From contig CM055905.1 in the NCBI GenBank assembly GCA_029582155.1, forward strand, positions 5,334,062-5,398,061: 64,000 nt of DNA, in the 5' to 3' direction. Positions within the stretch are counted from its first letter, which is position 1; each line of letters begins with the position of its first letter. The notes beneath the pieces were generated by a model. The model ran no database searches and had not been told where the DNA came from. It saw nothing but the letters and a program-made list of their open reading frames with translations. The translations under genes were made by a program, and so were the position numbers. Positions 58,640 through 64,000 of the stretch are shown here, in pieces. This stretch comes from Panopea generosa (taxonomy: Eukaryota > Mollusca > Bivalvia > Adapedonta > Hiatellidae).

Positions 58640-59110
58640 CCAGTCTATGCCATTTATTGGACTACTATGACCCTGTAAAACACAACATCATATATGATAT
58701 TGATTACCAGTCTATACCTTTTTTTGAACTGCTACGACCCTACTATATTATATATGTAATTGATTACCAGTCTATATACCATTTAATGCACTGTTACGAC
58801 ATTGTAAATCACAACATTATAATATGATAGTGATTACCAGTCTATACCATTTATTGGACTGCTATGAACCTGTAAAACACAACATTATATATGGTATTGA
58901 TTACAAGTCTATACCATTTGTTGAACTGCTACGACCCTGTAAATCGCATCATAATATGTAATTGATTACCAGTCTATACCATTTATTGAACTGCTATGAC
59001 TCTGCTACATTATACATGTTATTAATTACCAGTCTATATTATTTATTGGGCTGCTAAGATCCTGTAAAACACAACATTATATATGATATTGATTACCAGT
59101 CTATAAATGG
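58640..59110 (+). repeat. About 67-bp tandem repeat, seven units
   Basis: Unit 'gattaccagtctataccatt', 'tattggactgctatgaccct' and 'gtaaaacacaacattatata'. Confidence 0.9.
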
Positions 59111-59129
59111 GTCTTTCGCCAAACATGCA

Positions 59130-59750
59130 GGACATTGTATAATCAAAGGATCATAGTCCATTTTGATCAACTTCTTGAAATGGTAAGCACATAAGGTTTT
59201 AATGCAATGCACTAGGATCTTACGAAGGCTATAAATCACATTATCACCAATGTCACTTAAAGATCAACTTCTTGAAATGGTAAGTACATAAGGTTTTAAT
59301 GTGGCAATGCCCTAGAATCTTACGAAAGCTATAAATCACATCATCACCAATGTCACTTAAAGATCAGCTTCTTGAAATGGTAAGTACATAAGGTTTTAAT
59401 ATGGCAATGCCCTAGGATCTTACGCAGGCTATAAATCACATCATCACCAATGTCACTTCAAGATCAGTTTTAATATGGCAATGCCCTAGGATCTTACGCA
59501 GACTCTAAATCACATCATCACCAATGTCACTTAAAGATCAGCTTCTTGAAATGGTAAGTACATAAGGTTTTAATGTGGCAATGCCCTAGGATCTTACGCA
59601 GGCTATAAATCATATCATCACCAATGTCACTTAAAGATTAGCTTCTTGAAATGGTAAGTACATAAGGTTTTAATGTGGCAATGCCCTAGGATCTTGGGAA
59701 GGTTATAAATCACATCATCACCAATGTCACCTAAAGACAAACCATACCAC
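59130..59750 (+). repeat. About 110-bp tandem repeat, six units
   Basis: Unit 'cttcttgaaatggtaagtac', 'aatgccctaggatcttacgc' and 'aatcacatcatcaccaatgt'. One unit near 59455 lacks about 45 bp. Confidence 0.9.
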
Positions 59751-60070
59751 AAAGCTGTTTTTGTATTTGCAAATGAGAGATGAATTAGGTAGTAGAATTT
59801 AGACACTATCTTAGGTGATGTGTGGTAAACTGTTCATCTCTGTTACACCGTACAAGACAATGTATAGTAAATATAATGAACGTTATATTTATCAAGCCAA
59901 TATAAAATATATGTGTCAAGTACATGTACGTGTATTATGAATTTTGGTGAGTTAAAACACTCCATAATTAAAAGATTATATATTTTAAAGAATTGGATGG
60001 AGCTCATTCTTTTTTATTCGAAAATAGAATATCGCTTTAAAAACGAGTGCTTTTCTCCCCTAAAACAAAC

Positions 60071-60177
60071 CTTTAGCTTTCCGAGAAATTCCCACACAAA
60101 GGTACCGTCATCTTTTGGAAGATATGAATATATGTAAATGGCTGTGTCATGTGATCCAATCGCTATGCTGCATTTGT
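60071..60177 (-). CDS. EML: EML family WD-repeat protein, internal exon
   Basis: Minus strand. Acceptor ggtgtctattacag, starts AC (phase 1) and ends before gtttgt (phase 0). IAIGSHDTAIYIYSYLPKDD matches the strongly conserved EML blade LLAVGSHDNFIYLYTV. The next blade (a GHSS.VTH.DWS...D.EI..W unit) should follow but is not seen before 57717, and phase 0 here does not fit phase 1 there. Confidence 0.87.
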
Positions 60178-60389
60178 CTGTAATAGACACCGATACGTAA
60201 CGCTTTACAACTTTATTTAACACTTTTATACATCAAAGCACTTAAAGTACTGACAGCCGGGCTTTGATATATAAACATACGTCTTCCTGATTAGAATGAT
60301 TTTATTCAAGTGTTTGGTTTATTTTATGCAACATTATTTAAAAAAAAGCTATAATGCAGTTGTTACAGTACATTTTTATTGTTAGATTT

Positions 60390-60530
60390 GTTATTGCCTA
60401 CATACCTGTATAAAATACATACGCATTGAAATTCGAGGAATAAAAAGAAAAGTAGTCCTGTCGCGAATGATCATTTTGGCGGTGATCAAGACTGCAACGC
60501 TTGATCATGTCGACATAAGCAGTGCAAACT
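60390..60530. repeat. Dispersed repeat R2, copy 2
   Basis: 'agtcctgtcgcgaatgatca', 'ggcggtgatcaagactgcaa' and 'gtcgacataagcag' match 24771-24905. Confidence 0.65.
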
Positions 60531-60779
60531 GGTAGTTAATTTTGATTTTACCATGCGTTAAGTACATTTATAATATGTTAAAATCAAAGTAAATTTAAAA
60601 TTACATGCAAGTCATTAAACGAAGTATTTAGTTTTAAGTATATTTGTGTTGGCAGGTATTTTGGTAGGTGTATCTTTTATTACTAAATAAATTTAGTGAA
60701 AAACTCGGAAGAAAAAAAATAAAAGGAAAATAAGTGAACATGTAAACATAGCAACTTTAGTAACCAAAAGTTATTTTAC

Positions 60780-60874
60780 CTGGTGACAGTTTGATACAGT
60801 CTATTCTATCTTTGCACAACTTCCTGTTCACAATCTCTTTCCAGTGTCCCTCTATAAACTCTAGTATTTGAAGG
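60780..60874 (-). CDS. EML: EML family WD-repeat protein, internal exon
   Basis: Minus strand. Acceptor tatattgtgtttaag, one base completing the previous CA (phase 2), donor CCAG|gtaaaa (phase 1). Reads LQILEFIEGHWKEIVNRK then DRIDCIKLSPD: the end of one blade and the start of the next, as in EML 'WFVLDAETRDL...LSVMRYSVDG'. The nearer AG choices (60858-60860) break the frame, which fixes this acceptor. Confidence 0.75.
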
Positions 60875-61237
60875 CTTAAACACAATATTATATAATAATT
60901 ACTGAAATAGTTTAGACCAATCGAACTAAAAGTACTAGACGTACTATTTTATTCACAATAATACATATTGATACAAAAATTTCGATATAAACAGTTCAAA
61001 TATTAGATATTTGAACAGGATCCAGAACGAATATTAACACTTATATAACCTGTCTCCTTAACGACACTGTGTCATATAAATACATGGACAATTATATTCG
61101 AAAAAAAACAACAAACTAAAAATAACTGGTAGGAATCGCCAATATCAAACGCACACGGAGAAGTTAATGTGGATTATTTTGTTCATGCGTAACTGTATCA
61201 TCAGTATGCGTAAGATCATGCATCCACGACTACTTAC

Positions 61238-61308
61238 TGTCCGTCTTTAGTTCCCAAAACAATAAGCGTTCCACTTTCATCCGTATCAATGCATATGTAC
61301 TGGTTCCC
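61238..61308 (-). CDS. EML: EML family WD-repeat protein, internal exon
   Basis: Minus strand, 71 bases. Acceptor tttattgttgtag (phase 0), donor CA|gtaagt (phase 2). GNQYICIDTDESGTLIVLGT then KDG corresponds to the EML 'HCADFHPSGTVVAIGTHSG' strand pair. Confidence 0.8.
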
Positions 61309-61596
61309 CTACAACAATAAATTGAATAATATAAAAATTTGGTTTTATATAAATTCAGTATTAGATCTTAAACACAATTATCACGTTTCGTAAATATTGA
61401 TACACTGTAAATAATCAAAATGATAGACACGATAGCCGTTCGCAAAAATCAAAACCATTACACAATACACTTCTAAATTGTGTTAATTCATAAAGGTTAT
61501 TTCAAACGCAGCAACACTATATCACTATATCATGTCATATAATCGAATATGAATGTGTCAAGAAATACAGTTTAGAGTAGTACCATCTTCAGTTTA

Positions 61597-61790
61597 CTGG
61601 AACTTTAACGCCATTTCTACACATTTCATGTTATATATATGGCATATCAAGTTTTATTGGTGGAGGAAAGCTGAGTAGAACCACCGTCCTTCTTTCTCAC
61701 ATTAAAAAATTGGAGCGAGCAGGACTCCTACCTTCGACTTTTAGCGGGTGTGGTAAGTGATCTTGAGACGGCGCCCTCGGGCCAATATGG
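61597..61790 (-). mobile_element. SINE family B copy in the EML intron
   Basis: 'ctttaacgccatttctacac', 'atatggcatatcaagtttta', 'agaaccaccgtccttctttc' and 'gagacggcgccctcggg', the reversed family B order. Confidence 0.75.
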
Positions 61791-62058
61791 CCAATAAGCA
61801 CACCTCTACCGGTCAATAACCTTTGATTATTATGTGCATCGTACAGATATATATAACTTTCAGAATATTTTTTTAAATTCACAATTATCAAAATTATCAT
61901 GGATCCCCGTGTTAATGTGATCATTGTTATTGGCAAGATCATTAGTGAAACACCTTTATATATCTAGTATATGTCTATAATCTAAATCTGTAAAATCGCT
62001 AACAATAGTTTGATAGTATGACTATAAAATTCACTGCTGTTTCTTCACCCTTTTAGTA

Positions 62059-62240
62059 TACAGTCAAACCTGTGAAAGCGGTCACCTCTGTAAAGAAGTA
62101 ACTTACCTTTAGCAGTCATATGTTCCATTTCCCGTTTATATGCTTTCAGAGCAAATCAACCTGTATTAAGCAACAACACGTCTTAAAATGCAACTTTTGC
62201 TCCTTCCGTTGACTGACCGCTTAAGACAGGTTTAATTGTA
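62059..62240. mobile_element. MITE family T, full copy
   Basis: Ends 'tacagtcaaacctgtgaaag' and, reversed, 'tacaattaaacctgtcttaa', an inverted pair of about 15-20 bp. The interior, 'attaagcaacaacacgtctt', is shared with the copies at 21133 and 29301. About 180 bp. Confidence 0.78.
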
Positions 62241-62328
62241 CATGCTAACTATCGTCTATAACCAAGGGACACTAAGTAAACATAAATGGGTCATCTTGTA
62301 TTAGGCGTCATTAAAATGATATTCTTAC

Positions 62329-62463
62329 CTTTAATTGGAACTTAAAGACTGGTTTCTTCTCGTTGGAATTAAAGGCACAAACAATACCATCGAGACCGGC
62401 TGTCAGTATGTCTGTACTGGAACCCGACACGGTCGTAAGTCCTCGCAGGTCGTCGTAGTGACA
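62329..62463 (-). CDS. EML: EML family WD-repeat protein, internal exon
   Basis: Minus strand, 135 bases, phase 0 at both ends. Acceptor gtatctgccccaaccag, donor aag|gtaaga. HYDDLRGLTTV, DILTAGLDGIVCAFNS and KFQLK match the EML blade 'HTDELWGLATH...FLTCGHDRQVCLWN'. The usual Trp of the WD end is Ala-Phe here. Confidence 0.87.
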
Positions 62464-62849
62464 CTGGTTGGGGCAGATACAAAATTTAATATAGTCATAA
62501 CGCTCTAATCCGACAAATACATAGTCTGTAGAACGGACTCACCTCTCCCGATTGGGTCCGTTACATAGCAAGTGTTACGAGCACGCTGATTTGCTATTAT
62601 CTAGCAATATAGTAGGAGCACGCTGATTGGTAAGTGCATTTGATGTTGGAAAAGCTACATATGAGCACGTTGATTAGTCAGTTGCTTCAGGGAAAGTTTG
62701 AATAACGTCACAGTTTGATAAGCGTTCAATAGCTATGAATTGTGGGACAGAGATGGAATTCACTGCTCTTTCATTGGTGGTTTATAGCCCTGATTCGGGA
62801 GATATCACGTTCTATATATAGATTATACAAATCACAAATTCCTTTACAA

Positions 62850-62975
62850 AGAAATGGTCACCAAGACCCTTACTTTTGGCTCTGCAGATGTCAACAAACA
62901 ATAAAATGTATGCCTTTCAATGGTTTCATTCATTTTATAAAAAAGAAGGAAAAGCAATGGTGGACTTACACCTCA
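62850..62975 (+). mobile_element. MITE family M, 3' fragment
   Basis: 'gtcaacaaacaataaaatgt', 'gtttcattcattttat' and the end 'aatggtggacttacacct' match the right part of the 41815 copy. Lies in an EML intron. Confidence 0.65.
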
Positions 62976-63166
62976 AAGCAATTTGTGAATTAAGGAAGGA
63001 GATACATAACGGATAAGACTTCCTCTACAGACGGACGGGTGTTTGGACATAGTAAAATAAGTATACCTCCCCACTGCGTTATTGCGTGGGTGTGGCAAGC
63101 TATCATCAGACTTTTGAATACGTTAATTTGTAACTGTACATTTCTGTACTACATGACATAACCGAC

Positions 63167-63319
63167 CTGCGTCACAGCGAAAGGATCCATAATAGCGTCC
63201 TGCAACGGAAACTCTTCACTGGGCATTGTTATAACCAACATGGAGTTCATGGTAGTTCCCACCAACAACTTGTCCTGAAACACTGTAAGCATTCGGATAC
63301 CGCCATCTGTCTTTGGCAC
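63167..63319 (-). CDS. EML: EML family WD-repeat protein, most upstream exon in the window
   Basis: Minus strand, 153 bases (51 residues), phase 0 at both ends. Acceptor ttcaactttcggacag, donor cag|gtcggt. GGIRMLTVFQDKLLVGTTMN followed by SMLVITMP is the EML strand 'VRTLSPHGDVILVGTTKNSIL'. The gene continues upstream, beyond position 64000. Confidence 0.88.
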
Positions 63320-64000
63320 CTGTCCGAAAGTTGAATGCAGTTTTGAGATAGATAAAATGTTCAAAATGGTAAATCTTTTATGCTGTCAAGAGCATCAACA
63401 CAGTAAACAGTAACTGTGTATAATATATTCGACAACTGCAGAAACTATGGTTCTAGATATAAAACTTTAGTTAAGGTATTATAGAACATTTGGAAGCTAG
63501 GTGAACACACACAAGAAAAAAAAGGAATTGCAATGTATTCTATATATAATTCAAAGGTGCACGACTCAGCCAAAATAGTTTTATTATAATAGAAGAACTT
63601 GGCCAAGTTGTGAAATTCACAACGAATTAAATCAACCGAATGAAATGACAGAGATATTGTTTCTATAACAAAACTTAATTGCAAAGAATTTTACAATTCA
63701 GGGGATATCACTCATGTAGATATTATCCAAACTGGACACTTCACACTAGACATTAGGGAAGATCAAAAAGATAAATGCGGGTTGAACGGTATAAAACATG
63801 CCCTTGTAGAGAAAACATACTTAATGTGCTTATGAATGGCAAATACACCTACAACTGTTATAGTATTAAGCAATATATCGACTAATTAATGAATTCGATT
63901 TGGACTTGTGATTCTTGACGTTTTATAATGTTGTGGCTTAGTTTAAACATATTTATTGCTTATAATCATAAAATAACATTCCAATTGTAGTATAATTATA
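63320..64000. other. EML intron, no exon seen
   Basis: AT-rich. No further EML blade on the minus strand before the window ends. Confidence 0.5.

Overview
The window is animal nuclear DNA. It has spliced genes with long AT-rich introns, tRNA-headed SINEs, foldback MITEs and an unusually large amount of tandem repeat (my hand tally is about 15.6 kb, near 24 percent). The SINE and repeat types look like those I know from bivalve molluscs. That placement is inference from repeat style plus two protein matches, not a proven species call.

Layout. From 1 to about 5.5 kb, on the + strand, lie the last two exons of an Abl-family tyrosine kinase gene: the stretch just after the kinase domain (395-490) and the long terminal exon ending in the F-actin-binding domain (2395-4607). 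From 5.5 to 25 kb there is no confident gene. It holds many SINEs of two families, minisatellites and MITEs, plus two weak + strand terminal-exon candidates near 8.7 and 9.3 kb. From 25 to 49 kb lies a minus-strand locus of unknown function. It has a signal-peptide exon (49079-49172) and two paralogous terminal exons (32783-33027 and 25406-25770). All three share intron phase 1, and both terminal exons begin by completing an Asp codon. Between them sit a Helitron-like element, a possible two-exon minus-strand gene (29511-30371), several large satellites (34.5-37.8 kb, 40.1-41.4 kb) and a 2.2 kb TIR transposon with an apparent 8-bp target duplication. From 44 to 51 kb three more large arrays occur. 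From 51.1 to 54 kb is the 5' end of a decayed LTR retrotransposon (long LTR, tRNA-Leu-type primer site, broken start of gag). From 55.9 to 63.3 kb, on the minus strand, lie seven exons of the C-terminal part of an EML (echinoderm microtubule-associated protein-like) WD-repeat gene, which continues upstream past the window. Its intron phases chain correctly except at one place, where one propeller-blade exon is missing or unrecognised.

Genes together. The Abl kinase and the EML protein both act on the cytoskeleton, but they are in opposite orientation, about 51 kb apart, and nothing shows joint regulation. The strongest candidate for something undescribed is the secreted-protein locus on the minus strand, which may use one signal exon with two alternative, diverged C-terminal exons. 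A second theme is tandem arrays lying against splice acceptors, most clearly at the Abl exon, where the array unit itself resembles the intron-exon junction.
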